DNA of 64,000 nt from Anaerolineae bacterium (GCA_028277515.1 JANQGC010000091.1:13478-77477); one strand, 5' to 3'; numbered from the stretch's first letter, positions 18,127 through 26,895 are shown. The notes: generated by a model not told the origin, from the sequence alone. Translations and numbers: made by a program.

Positions 18127-18594
18127 TTGAAGAAAAATTCTGGAATAAAAATTATAAGTAAAAATCGCCGGGCATCATTTGATTATCACCTGCTCGATCG
18201 CTTTGAGGCCGGCCTTGTGCTCACCGGCACCGAAATCAAATCGGTTCGCTCCCACCAGGTCAGCTTGCAGCGCAGTTACGTGCAGGCACGGGAAGGTGAA
18301 TTGTGGTTAATCGACGCCAATATTGCACCCTATGTTCACGGTAATCGAGAAAACCATGAATCAACGCGGCCGAGAAAGCTGCTCTTACACCGCCGTGAAA
18401 TTAATAAAATTTTGGAAGCATTGGCCCAAAAGGGATTGACGGTTGTGCCCACGAAGCTGTATTTAAAAAACGGCTTGGCCAAAGTTGAAGTTGCCCTGGC
18501 TCGGGGTAAGGCGCAACGTGATAAACGGTCTGATATCGCCAAACGGGATGCCCAACGCCAGGTAGAAAGGGCTTTGCGAGAAAAGTACCGTTAA
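18127..18594 (+). CDS. smpB: SsrA-binding protein SmpB
   Basis: The 155-residue protein matches SmpB throughout: NRRASFDYHLLDRFEAGLVLTGTEIKS, then QRSYVQAREGELWLID, IAPY, RKLLLHRREI and the basic C-terminal tail beginning at GKAQRDKR. SmpB binds tmRNA and delivers it to stalled ribosomes for trans-translation. The tail mimics a codon-anticodon helix in the decoding centre. The start is TTG at 18127, one base after the stop of the upstream protease, which suggests translational coupling. No tmRNA gene is visible in the window. Confidence 0.95.
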   Translation: MKKNSGIKIISKNRRASFDYHLLDRFEAGLVLTGTEIKSVRSHQVSLQRSYVQAREGELWLIDANIAPYVHGNRENHESTRPRKLLLHRREINKILEALAQKGLTVVPTKLYLKNGLAKVEVALARGKAQRDKRSDIAKRDAQRQVERALREKYR

Positions 18595-18601
18595 AACGTT
18601 A

Positions 18602-20824
18602 TTAATCAGGTTTATCTTCCTCAGGTGATCCCTTAAAAAATAGCAATAGACTTAATAAGAATACCAGGCTCAAAAGCAAGATCTGCACGGTTGTGGTCGA
18701 TGAAAATTGATCGGCGACGGTTAGTCGCCGGGCATTTTTAGGAGCGGGGAAAGCTTTAGGTGCGCTTTCTACGGTTTCTGTTAATGCCGGTTCCGTCGTT
18801 TCAATCAACGTTTCTTGCTGCTCTAATAAAAAAATGACCACCAACTCAATTTGACGGCTGCTCAGCCGATTCGCATAGTCATCAGGCATGATGTTTGATA
18901 AACATGGACTATTTGGACATTCCGGGGCGATGAAAGCGTTAGGGTCAATAATGGACTGGCGAATGTATGCCTCGGCCGATAAATCAGCCTGGCGTCTCGC
19001 AGCAACATTGCCAATATTGCTAAGATCGGGTCCTACTTTATGACCCTCACCCAATTCTCCGATTTGGTGACAGGAGCCGCAGCCCGCGTTTAAAATGATT
19101 TCCTGCGCTTCATCCCCTTCAATCGGCCGAACGGTTGGGGTTGGGGCTGGAGTAGATGTTGGCTCCGGTGTTTGATCGGGTTGCATTGTTGGCGTTGGAC
19201 TTGGTTCGGCGGTCGCCAGTTCCTCCTCGGTTGGTTGGCTAAGCTCTGTATCGGGCACGGCGTGCAGAATGGTTTCACAGGGCGAAAAATTGGGTTCCGG
19301 ATCGGGCATGCACCAATAAGGTCCACCTTTCTTTGTTTTTAAGAGCGGCACGTGCCAGAGGACGATGTTCTGGCCGGAAAGCCGATCGCCATCAATCCAT
19401 TGTCGTGGGGGCATGTAAGTGTCACCTGGTCCGGTGATAATAGGTCCATCTCCCTCATTTTCGTTATATTGCAGCAAGAAAAGATAGCCTTCGTCAAGAC
19501 CTAATGGATCGGTCGGCTCCATATACCAGCGATAGTGTAAATCGCCGTCAAAGGTGGCTAAATTGCGGCCGTCTGGTGATAAATCATCGATAAGGGGTGT
19601 TCGTTCAAACTCCTCTACACCTTCAATCCAGGAGGATTCCTGCCAATACCATACCTGGTCGTTTTCCGGCCCATCAAGATCTAAATCGATCCGCCAAAAG
19701 GGCCGGTAAACGGAGAGATCATCACAGCCGGGTCCATGAGAGACAAAACCGAATTGCATACGACCGTCTTCATAGAGCTGGATGTTCTGTTCATATCGGT
19801 AACAGCATATGCAGTTCGGCCAACGGGTAAACTCGGTGAACAGTTGCTTTACCTCAAAGCCATCCCCCAAATCTTCAACGATTGTGTCTCCAAATGGAGG
19901 AACGGTAGCGGCGAAACCGATTTCATCCCGGTAGCCGCCAGGCCAACTTGGATACCATGCCTCAACCTGTCCAATTTTTGCCGACGAGAAGATTGTCTTA
20001 TTTTCATAAGAAGCATCCATGAAATTCAGACCGTCATGAGCGGTCATTTCCCAACACACTTCCCAACCATACTGCTCATGACAGCCGTTTGTGAAAGAAT
20101 CCCTTTGGGCAATTGGCTCGGCGGCGCTGCGTTCCGGGCGACCTCTGGTATAAAATGTTCGGGCGACCTTTTCTTCTTGCATGTTCACAAATACATGAAA
20201 TATTTTTCCACTGCCATTTGGGTCATGAAAAGTCAGATCGACACACCATTGGTCGCGACAACTGCTGTCTGCGAGCCAGCCAGACATGGGAACCATCGCC
20301 GGTTCGGCCGAGCCGATGTCGCCAAGAACTTTTTGAACCTCCCTATCTTGGGCAGCGATCGTGACTGCTTTAGGCAACACATGGGTGCTGCCGGCCGGCC
20401 TGGCTTGTGGGTTTGCCCAGCGAGCGACTAAGCTATCATTTTCAATATTGACGACTGCTTCTACAGTCCCACCCAATTCATAGTCAAAAAATGTGACATG
20501 GGCACAGGTGTTGTGCGTACAACCGGCATCCTGCCAGGGGCGTGCTTCAGCGCTGCTCAAGCGAAAAGCATTAACAAATTCAAGATTTAATTCATTGTCT
20601 AGTGAATCAGCAATGGCGGAACGTGTCAGGTTTTCAATATTTTCGACGTCGAGAGCTGGGGCTGACATAACATTCATGTCCAGCATTTGCTTGCCCTTAG
20701 CGACTGCAATATTGACATTTCCCTGCGTATTCCGCAGATTCCAGAATAATGCCAAGGCCAATAACAACGTGTTAATGACAATTAGTTTTATAATAAACCG
20801 TTGGCGGCGATTCACTTTGAACAA
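18602..20824 (-). CDS. Copper amine oxidase-like domain fused to cytochrome c, membrane-anchored
   Basis: The 740-residue protein has one N-terminal span (10-28), two domains resembling the small N2/N3 domains of copper amine oxidases (about 60-140 and 150-230), and a long region resembling the oxidase catalytic domain. That region has HDGLNFMDASYE near 263, YEDGRMQF near 351, RIDLDLDGPEN at 378-388 and QNIVLWHVP at 485-493. Compared with active enzymes, the topaquinone tyrosine may align with Y342, but its preceding Asn is Cys, the copper HxH pair is Ser/Tyr (371/373) and the catalytic Asp is missing. After a Pro/Thr linker comes a class I cytochrome c with CGSCH (581-586), an axial Met in NIMP, and a final span. 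The role is unknown, possibly redox or structural. Confidence 0.65.
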   Translation of the reverse strand: MFKVNRRQRFIIKLIVINTLLLALALFWNLRNTQGNVNIAVAKGKQMLDMNVMSAPALDVENIENLTRSAIADSLDNELNLEFVNAFRLSSAEARPWQDAGCTHNTCAHVTFFDYELGGTVEAVVNIENDSLVARWANPQARPAGSTHVLPKAVTIAAQDREVQKVLGDIGSAEPAMVPMSGWLADSSCRDQWCVDLTFHDPNGSGKIFHVFVNMQEEKVARTFYTRGRPERSAAEPIAQRDSFTNGCHEQYGWEVCWEMTAHDGLNFMDASYENKTIFSSAKIGQVEAWYPSWPGGYRDEIGFAATVPPFGDTIVEDLGDGFEVKQLFTEFTRWPNCICCYRYEQNIQLYEDGRMQFGFVSHGPGCDDLSVYRPFWRIDLDLDGPENDQVWYWQESSWIEGVEEFERTPLIDDLSPDGRNLATFDGDLHYRWYMEPTDPLGLDEGYLFLLQYNENEGDGPIITGPGDTYMPPRQWIDGDRLSGQNIVLWHVPLLKTKKGGPYWCMPDPEPNFSPCETILHAVPDTELSQPTEEELATAEPSPTPTMQPDQTPEPTSTPAPTPTVRPIEGDEAQEIILNAGCGSCHQIGELGEGHKVGPDLSNIGNVAARRQADLSAEAYIRQSIIDPNAFIAPECPNSPCLSNIMPDDYANRLSSRQIELVVIFLLEQQETLIETTEPALTETVESAPKAFPAPKNARRLTVADQFSSTTTVQILLLSLVFLLSLLLFFKGSPEEDKPD

Positions 20825-21004
20825 GAATCGATCTCCTTTGTGTAACTATTCACAATCTATAATTATAACTCACTGAGGGAACAGCGGCAGAAATGCCTCG
20901 AAGCTTAGGGTTTTTCAATCGTCCGAATTGTAGCCACGACGCGATTTCCAATCATGTATCATCGCTTAAAGGTGAAATAATTTAGAACATTAACAAGAGG
21001 TAAA

Positions 21005-23248
21005 TTACGCTGTAAATAGAGGCAATTCCGGCTGATAGGCATTACTCAAGATCTGGCTGCGGCTGATTGATTCGGACAGGCCCAGCGGCCGCAGCAGCGT
21101 ATCCGCCGCACGCAGCAGCAACTCTTCATAATGAGCCACGTCGATGGACGCCGGGTCGGGCGGTTCGGGTAAGTCCCAAGCATGCACTCCCGGTTCGCCA
21201 CGGGTGAAGAGCAGAGCAATGCGCTGGCCGGGGCGGCGCTCCTTTCCCGCACGGGCCAGTTGGGTCAGAGCGCGTGCGGCAGGCGACGGGTTGCGATATG
21301 CTTCCAGTTTACGGCTGACGCGCAGATACACCCGCAGATCCTCCAATGGTATTTTCTCTTCACGCAAACGAGCCACCACGTCGCGCCAGAGGCTAATCAA
21401 TGCCGGCAGCCCTTCCTGTGGGGGTATTTCCGGGGACAGCCCTGCCAGTAACTCTAGCGAGCGGCGCTGGGCAGCAGCGATGAAGGGGGCGGTATCATGG
21501 CGGCGTAGTTCGATGCCTCGCACTTTTAGGCTGCCATCTTCTAAGATGCCAAAGTAACGGTTGGGCACAGGCACGCGTTCGTCCAGACGCGAGGGCAGGA
21601 AGGCGATCCAGCGGTAAATGCCTTCCAGGGCGATGGGCATGCTCGTGCGTTGGGCGATGGCTGTCGTCAGCTTGCGCGCCGCTTCCCTGGTTATCTGTCC
21701 CTTGTCTCCCTTGACCCACAAGCCATCAACATACATGTGCAGCAACTGATATCCCAGGTCTTCGGCCGTTTCCTTGGAGCTAAGCAGTACATCACGGCTA
21801 TGGGCAGTAACTGCTTCGTGTCCCTCAATACGGCCGAAACGGGCGTTTTTATAGCCCAGGTAGCCAAAGCAGACGACCAGCAACCACTTCAAGCCGGCGA
21901 CGCGTGCCTTGAGCGGGCGGTAGCGCACGTCGCGCTTGTCTAGGCCTGCCAACTGCTCCTTGATAGCGATGCGCTTGGCCAGTAACGGCCGTAAGGAGGC
22001 AGGAATCAAGCCCTCGCGGCTCTGGTCTACGGGTACATTGATTTCAGGGATCAGATTGCTATTTTCGCCACCCATCCCGACCGTTTCCGGCGAGATGTTG
22101 AAATGGACCATCAATCCAGGATACAAGGAGATGAAATCGATTTCGGCCACATTATAATGTAAGCCGACCGTCGGCTGGTAAACTAGGCCGCCACGGTCGG
22201 CGCGAATCAGTTCATGGGCGGTCTTGAAGGACTCTACTTGCTGTTTGTTGTGCGGCACAAGCACGCCCTGGCGTAGAGCAGTCTGCATTTGCAGCGCCGT
22301 CACGCCCGCGCCGGGTGACTTGCGGGCCATCTCCTGTACGGACATGCCGGTCACCCGTGCTTGTTCTAGGACGCCTAGCAGACCGTATTCGCTGTACATC
22401 ATGGCGTTGCGCTGGTCGATATGCCAGCGACCAAAAAGGTGGGTTTGCCGTCCGCGATAGACGACCTGACCATAAGTGAAATAGCTGTTTTCACGGTAAT
22501 GCAATGGTTGGCGGCTTGGGTCGCGGTTGGGATTGAAGAAGCCGATCCCCTCCTGTTTGCAACCCTCTTCCAGTAAAGGAAAGAGCCAGGTGTCACCCCA
22601 GCGAGTAAGCAGCAGATCGGGGTCACGTCGTTTTAGATTGGCCTTGATGCTCAACAGTAGGTGGCGAAACGGCCGTAATGGGATATGTACATCACCCCCT
22701 TTGCCCCGTATGGTGACCATGACCGGCGACTTGTGCTGCGGATCGCTGTCCGGCTCAATGGTCACGATCTTTAAAGGGGCCACCTTGGTTTCGATGTCCC
22801 AGGGATCGTCCAGGGCTTCAATGTCGCGCACCTGGTTTTCATCGTCAACCCAGATGCGGCAGCGGGCCAGGGGAAAGAGATTGTATGTGGCAGCGTAGCG
22901 CACGCTCAGGGGGATGTCCGTGTCGTAATAATCCAATTCGGGAAAACGTTTGATTATTTGATAAAGTAGCTTGGGCTGCTGCGCTGGGTTAGGCACCTGG
23001 ATGGCCAGCAAGTTTAGTGATCCGGAGAAGAGATCGCGGCGGGTGACCCGCGCCAGGTCGGCGATGATGGGTTGTTGGCGCACGAACTGCCACACTTGAC
23101 GCAGATGGGGGAAGGGTCCGGCGACATAGAAAGTGGTTGGAAAGACATGGTGTAGATGGTGCCGCGCTCCATCGTCGCCGATGATCCACAACGAGAGATC
23201 CGTTTGTCCGGCATAAAGATCGAGCAGCCAGCCGCTGATCTCATTCAT
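21005..23248 (-). CDS. Divergent family-B DNA polymerase-like protein
   Basis: This 747-residue protein has the polymerase B core in order. Motif A is DFISLYPGLM (371-380). Motif B is KWLLVVCFG (454-462), where the usual KxxxNSxYG loses the Asn-Ser. Motif C is YVDGLWV (506-512), where the usual YGDTDS keeps the first Asp but not the second. The proofreading exonuclease region is eroded: near 160-170 there is no DxE pair, and DPDLLLTRWG (209-218) lacks the NxxxFD pattern. The protein may be a reduced polymerase or a non-catalytic one like the inactivated archaeal PolB2 lineage. Its start overlaps the 81-residue gene by eight bases. The region is visibly more G+C-rich than its neighbours. Confidence 0.8.
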   Translation of the reverse strand: MNEISGWLLDLYAGQTDLSLWIIGDDGARHHLHHVFPTTFYVAGPFPHLRQVWQFVRQQPIIADLARVTRRDLFSGSLNLLAIQVPNPAQQPKLLYQIIKRFPELDYYDTDIPLSVRYAATYNLFPLARCRIWVDDENQVRDIEALDDPWDIETKVAPLKIVTIEPDSDPQHKSPVMVTIRGKGGDVHIPLRPFRHLLLSIKANLKRRDPDLLLTRWGDTWLFPLLEEGCKQEGIGFFNPNRDPSRQPLHYRENSYFTYGQVVYRGRQTHLFGRWHIDQRNAMMYSEYGLLGVLEQARVTGMSVQEMARKSPGAGVTALQMQTALRQGVLVPHNKQQVESFKTAHELIRADRGGLVYQPTVGLHYNVAEIDFISLYPGLMVHFNISPETVGMGGENSNLIPEINVPVDQSREGLIPASLRPLLAKRIAIKEQLAGLDKRDVRYRPLKARVAGLKWLLVVCFGYLGYKNARFGRIEGHEAVTAHSRDVLLSSKETAEDLGYQLLHMYVDGLWVKGDKGQITREAARKLTTAIAQRTSMPIALEGIYRWIAFLPSRLDERVPVPNRYFGILEDGSLKVRGIELRRHDTAPFIAAAQRRSLELLAGLSPEIPPQEGLPALISLWRDVVARLREEKIPLEDLRVYLRVSRKLEAYRNPSPAARALTQLARAGKERRPGQRIALLFTRGEPGVHAWDLPEPPDPASIDVAHYEELLLRAADTLLRPLGLSESISRSQILSNAYQPELPLFTA

Positions 23249-23486
23249 CGACCAGACGCCGCAGACGCTCGATCTCGCGCGCCTGTTCTAATAGCATAGC
23301 TAGTAGGATGGCTTCAAACGGGAGGGCATGGCTGGCTTGGCTGATCGCCGCCGTATGTTTTCGAGCTGAGGCAAACAGAGTGTCGAAGAGGCGTTGGTCT
23401 TCGCGTCGTAAAGCGCGACGGAAGTTGGAGAAGGCGGCCTGTTCCTCAAGGATAACCTGATTGGCAGTCTGTATGGTACGTCCCAT
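23241..23486 (-). CDS. Small helical protein of the polB cassette, unknown function
   Basis: This 81-residue, mostly helical and charged protein begins MGRTIQT and contains FRRALRREDQRLFDTLF near the middle, with an acidic, leucine-rich end (LLEQAREIERLRRLVDE) that could form a coiled coil. I recall short proteins of the same MGRTxxT...RRALRR type in haloarchaea, where the family has no known role, but this is memory only. It sits between the RecA-like gene (two bases before its start) and the polymerase gene, which it overlaps by eight bases. Tight coupling suggests a complex or a regulatory subunit. Confidence 0.7.
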   Translation of the reverse strand: MGRTIQTANQVILEEQAAFSNFRRALRREDQRLFDTLFASARKHTAAISQASHALPFEAILLAMLLEQAREIERLRRLVDE

Positions 23487-23488
23487 GG

Positions 23489-24022
23489 TTAGAGCAGTTT
23501 TTCCAGGGTAGTGGTGGGGATTTCTTCGGACATAAGTATGAGATCGGCCGTCTGCCGCAGCAGCTTCATCAATCCTGCCCGTTTCCCATCGGGCAGGGCG
23601 TGCGCACTAATGATGACTGGCCCCCCACCACGCAGCTGCTGCAACGACTGCACGGCGATTTGCAGCAGGCGGTAGCTCTCAACGTAGGAAACGGATTCGT
23701 CGTAGAAGGTGGCCGGCAGGTCGAAAATCAGCGTGGGCTGCGGCCCGGTAGGTGCCTGCTGCAAGAGGGCGATTACCTGGTAGCAGGTGAAGGCGCGGGC
23801 GATCAGGATGCGGTCCAGGGTGTCATCAAGCAGATGCGTCTGGCGGCGAATGGCCCGGCTGACGTAGTAAGGTTTAAAGCGGTTACCCGTGTCCAGGACA
23901 CGTACCGGCCCGCGTAGAGCCAGAGCGGCCGTAAAATTGAGCATTGCCTCCTGCTGGGCGTGCGGTCCGATCAGCAAGACAATCTTAGGGGTGTTAATCT
24001 CGGTCAGGTCGTATAATGGCAA
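23489..24022 (-). CDS. RecA/RadA-like protein lacking the Walker A motif
   Basis: The 177-residue protein has the core beta-strand layout of RecA-family ATPases. At the P-loop position it reads LLIGPHAQQEAML (16-28), lacking the GxxxxGK[ST] lysine. LDTGNRFKPYYVSRAIRR follows at 43-60. ILIARAFTCYQV at 72-83 resembles the (V/A)ARA(F/Y)xxxxQ segment of Rad51/RadA. TLIFDLPATFYDE (97-109) matches the Walker B strand and the following loop. Loss of the P-loop suggests it does not hydrolyse ATP, like ImuA/SulA-type or RadB-like accessory proteins. As first gene of the cassette it probably acts with the divergent polymerase. Function is not established. Confidence 0.65.
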   Translation of the reverse strand: MPLYDLTEINTPKIVLLIGPHAQQEAMLNFTAALALRGPVRVLDTGNRFKPYYVSRAIRRQTHLLDDTLDRILIARAFTCYQVIALLQQAPTGPQPTLIFDLPATFYDESVSYVESYRLLQIAVQSLQQLRGGGPVIISAHALPDGKRAGLMKLLRQTADLILMSEEIPTTTLEKLL

Positions 24023-24212
24023 TTATCTCTCTCACAGAGAACAAATGTTCTAATCGCAATTATTCTAACGCAATAAGTGGCAGATTGGCTGTGAATATTA
24101 CGTGAATGAATAAGAGGAGGGAATTGATAATCAGAAACTGAATTGTCAGCAAAATTGAAGATATTTCGCTTGATTTGCTCAAGAAGGGTTCCAATTCTAA
24201 ACTTAGTGCTCT

Positions 24213-24299
24213 GTTACAATAATCATTTACACAGAAATTTGACAACTTTTACTTGATATATAGCCGAAAACCGTCTAATAAAAGTAGCCAAATTTTAGG
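24213..24299 (+). repeat. Dispersed palindromic repeat, copy 1
   Basis: This 87-base element matches the reverse complement of 45084-45170 at about 80% identity. Its arms AAATTTGACAACTTTT (24235-24250) and 24280-24295 pair with two mismatches. It lies just before coaBC. Confidence 0.7.
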
Positions 24300-24317
24300 T
24301 AATACAATATTTAGACT

Positions 24318-25544
24318 ATGGAAAAAATTACATTGCTTAAAGATAAAAAGATTGTCCTGGGAGTTACCGGGTCTATCGCCGCTTATAAGTCGGTTGATTT
24401 AGCTTCTAAGTTAACCCAGGCCGGGGCGAATGTCAGCGCTATCATGAGTGAGTCAGCCAGGCGGTTTGTCACTCCCCTGGCTTTCCGATCGGTGACGGGA
24501 CAGGCGGTTTATACCGATATGTGGGCTTTGGGAGAGCATGTGGGCCATATCACATTAGGTGAAACGGCCGATTTAATGATCATCGCCCCGATTACGGCCA
24601 ACAGTATGGCCAAGTTGGCGAATGGATTGGCAGATAATTTGCTTGCGGTTACTGTGCTTGCGGCTCGCTGCCCGATTCTATTAGCGCCGGCTATGGATGG
24701 GGGAATGTTTGAAAACCGGGTGACGCAGAATAATTTATCCCGGTTAAAGGATCTCGGTTATCGTATTGCAGGACCTGTGGAAGGGCGAATGGCTTCGGGG
24801 CTTAGGGGACTCGGCCGTATGTGCGAGCCGGCCGAATTGGTGGCCAGGACGCGTCTCTTGCTGGCTGAAAATGGACCTTTAGCCGGCCAGCACGTGGTTG
24901 TTACAACCGGGCCAACGAGAGAAGCCCTCGATCCTGTTCGATTTATCAGTAATCGTTCCACCGGTAAACAAGGAATAGCTGTGGCCCAGGCAGCCCTGGA
25001 TGCCGGCGCGCGGGTGACCTTGATTGCGGGACCAGTATGTGAGGATATTCCTCTGGGGGTCGATCTCATTTCTGTGCAAACGACGGAGGAAATGGGGAAG
25101 GCGACGCTGGAGGCGATTGGCGATGCGGATGCATTATTCATGGTGGCGGCCGTTGCCGATTTTCGCCCTGGAACGCAGTCTGATCAAAAGATTAAGAAAA
25201 CGCAAACAGAGGATTGGGGGCTGGCGATCGGTCTCGAACCGACTCTGGATGTATTAACGGCCGTTCGTTCCCAGCGAGAAAAAACCGGATACCCGCGCGT
25301 CTCATTGGGATTTGCCGCAGAAACGCATAATGCTTTTGAATATGGCCGGGAGAAGCTCTTAAGAAAGGGCCTCAATTTTATCGCTGTCAATGATGTTCTT
25401 TCTGAAGGGGCTGGTTTTGCCGTTGATACAAACCGGATTGTATTATTGAGTTCGGCCGGGATTGTGGAACAGATGCCTTTAATGAGCAAGATGGCCGTTG
25501 CTGAGAGATTAGTCGATCACGTCGCTAAGACATTGAATGGGTAG
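24318..25544 (+). CDS. coaBC: Bifunctional phosphopantothenoylcysteine decarboxylase / phosphopantothenate-cysteine ligase
   Basis: The 408-residue protein has the CoaC flavoprotein half (about 1-180) starting with GVTGSIAAYKSVDL. It contains APITANSMAKLANGLADNLL, which provides the conserved Asn, and LAPAMDGGMFENRVTQNNL, which corresponds to the PAMN region although the usual Asn after PAM is Asp here. The CoaB half starts with VVVTTGPTREALDPVRFISNRSTGKQG and ends with the GLNFIAVNDV segment. Together they convert phosphopantothenate and cysteine to phosphopantetheine in coenzyme A synthesis. The gene is monocistronic here. No strong ribosome site precedes its ATG. Confidence 0.93.
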   Translation: MEKITLLKDKKIVLGVTGSIAAYKSVDLASKLTQAGANVSAIMSESARRFVTPLAFRSVTGQAVYTDMWALGEHVGHITLGETADLMIIAPITANSMAKLANGLADNLLAVTVLAARCPILLAPAMDGGMFENRVTQNNLSRLKDLGYRIAGPVEGRMASGLRGLGRMCEPAELVARTRLLLAENGPLAGQHVVVTTGPTREALDPVRFISNRSTGKQGIAVAQAALDAGARVTLIAGPVCEDIPLGVDLISVQTTEEMGKATLEAIGDADALFMVAAVADFRPGTQSDQKIKKTQTEDWGLAIGLEPTLDVLTAVRSQREKTGYPRVSLGFAAETHNAFEYGREKLLRKGLNFIAVNDVLSEGAGFAVDTNRIVLLSSAGIVEQMPLMSKMAVAERLVDHVAKTLNG

Positions 25545-25553
25545 CAAATCAAT

Positions 25554-26015
25554 CTACCTGGTATTGTCCTTCGAGTCCAAGTTAAGGATGAAATGAATCT
25601 CTCCATTACGGCGATCGTATTCTCTAAATCCGCAATTTTGGTATAGACGAATGGCTGAATGCCAATCGTCATTTGTTTCAACGACGATCTGATTATATCC
25701 TTGCTGTGGAGCGCGCGAAATTAAGTGATGCGTGATTTGACGTGCAATGCCTCGTCGCCTGTGTGATGGTGCAACTGACACTCGAACGATTCGCCCGGTT
25801 TGGCTATCTTCATTAACCAACGCGCCGGTGCCAATTATTTGGCCCTGATGCTCACAAACTAAGAATAAATGACCCGCCAATATATAGTTGGATGTAATAT
25901 CATCTAGATCAGGGTTGAGTTCAGGTTTAATCGTTTCAAAGTGCTCACCCAGCCCCTGCAAGATTAAGTTTCTGACGGTTTTCTGTTCATCAGGCCGTAT
26001 TGTGCGGATCTTCAT
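25554..26015 (-). CDS. GNAT family N-acetyltransferase
   Basis: This 153-residue single-domain acetyltransferase has the acetyl-CoA binding segment VSVAPSHRRRGIARQI (motif A, with the R/Q-x-x-G-x-A loop) and the motif B region IVVETNDDWHSAIRLYQNCGFRE. The substrate cannot be predicted. It converges on coaBC with nine bases between stops, and follows the GntR-type regulator gene on the same strand. Confidence 0.85.
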   Translation of the reverse strand: MKIRTIRPDEQKTVRNLILQGLGEHFETIKPELNPDLDDITSNYILAGHLFLVCEHQGQIIGTGALVNEDSQTGRIVRVSVAPSHRRRGIARQITHHLISRAPQQGYNQIVVETNDDWHSAIRLYQNCGFREYDRRNGEIHFILNLDSKDNTR

Positions 26016-26054
26016 AACTGATAGAATTTCTTTCTGAAGGGACCGTTAATCAGG

Positions 26055-26714
26055 TCAAGGAAGTGTATTACCAAGCATAATCAATTGCAATTTTTCCTGT
26101 ACTCTTCTGATATGCTTTTCCATTCGTTCAGCAGCTTGCCGGCCGTCTCCAGATTTGAGGCTTTCCAGAATGAGTTGATGATCGACGGCCAAGATATGGA
26201 GATGTCCAATTTCGGGTAGAAAATGATACCAAAGACGCTCGTTAAGGGATAGCAGAACTGAGAGGGCATCTCGTAAAAAACGATTATCGGCCGCATCATA
26301 GATAATTTCATGGAAGCTTTCGTCAATTCTGATAAATGCGTCATTATCATTCATGTCAACGGTGCTATGTGCGATGATCAATTCATCCATTTCCTGCCAG
26401 TGGTTAAGTGTTCCCCTTTGAGCGGCCAAACTGGCGGCAAGCGTTTCAAGTTCCAGGCGTACTTCTAGCAAGCGCTGCAAGTCATTAATGCCAATATCGG
26501 TGACAAACATGCCACGCCGAGGCACAATGCTCACCAAACTTTCCAGGGAGAGTCTTTTCAGCGCCTCTCGAATCGGGGTGCGACCCAACCCAAGTGCCTC
26601 TTGCAACTCTGCTTCATCCAAAACAGAACCCGGTTCTAGTTCAAGCGTGATAATTTTTCGTTTTATTTCCTGATAGGCCTTTTGGCTGAGCGGTATCGAT
26701 CGACGTTGGTTCAT
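26055..26714 (-). CDS. GntR/FadR-type transcriptional regulator with FCD domain
   Basis: The 219-residue protein has a winged-helix domain at the N terminus (LSQKAYQEIKRKIITLELEPGSVLDEAELQEALGLGRTPIREALKRL) typical of GntR regulators, followed by an all-helical FCD ligand-binding domain from about residue 80 to the end. The FCD metal/ligand positions include an Asp near 123, a His in IDESFHEII and His in LAVDHQLI. It presumably responds to a small organic acid. Neighbours are the GNAT gene and fhs, but a terminator hairpin separates it from fhs, so the target is not clear. Confidence 0.88.
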   Translation of the reverse strand: MNQRRSIPLSQKAYQEIKRKIITLELEPGSVLDEAELQEALGLGRTPIREALKRLSLESLVSIVPRRGMFVTDIGINDLQRLLEVRLELETLAASLAAQRGTLNHWQEMDELIIAHSTVDMNDNDAFIRIDESFHEIIYDAADNRFLRDALSVLLSLNERLWYHFLPEIGHLHILAVDHQLILESLKSGDGRQAAERMEKHIRRVQEKLQLIMLGNTLP

Positions 26715-26766
26715 AAAAATTTCGTAATGGATTGAAACAAATAAGGGGATTCTTCATTATTATAAA

Positions 26767-26804
26767 ACTGGTTCAAAGGGCAGGAAAAATACCTTTGAAC
26801 CAGT
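26767..26804 (-). terminator. Rho-independent terminator after fhs
   Basis: A perfect 13-base-pair stem (26767-26779 with 26792-26804, 12-base loop) lies between the fhs stop and the regulator start. Read on the minus strand the stem is followed by TTTTATAATAAT. Confidence 0.7.
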
Positions 26805-26895
26805 CCTTAATTTTACATCGTTGAAAATTGTAGAAACCTTATTATCTAAAACCTTTCATCTGGTTAATTCAATCCTGGATGCCGATGCTTTATGT

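Noticed and set aside
24060..24245. Minus-strand frame of 61 residues upstream of coaBC
   Set aside because: It overlaps repeat copy 1, has low complexity (Leu/Ile/Ser), no ribosome site and no resemblance to a known protein.
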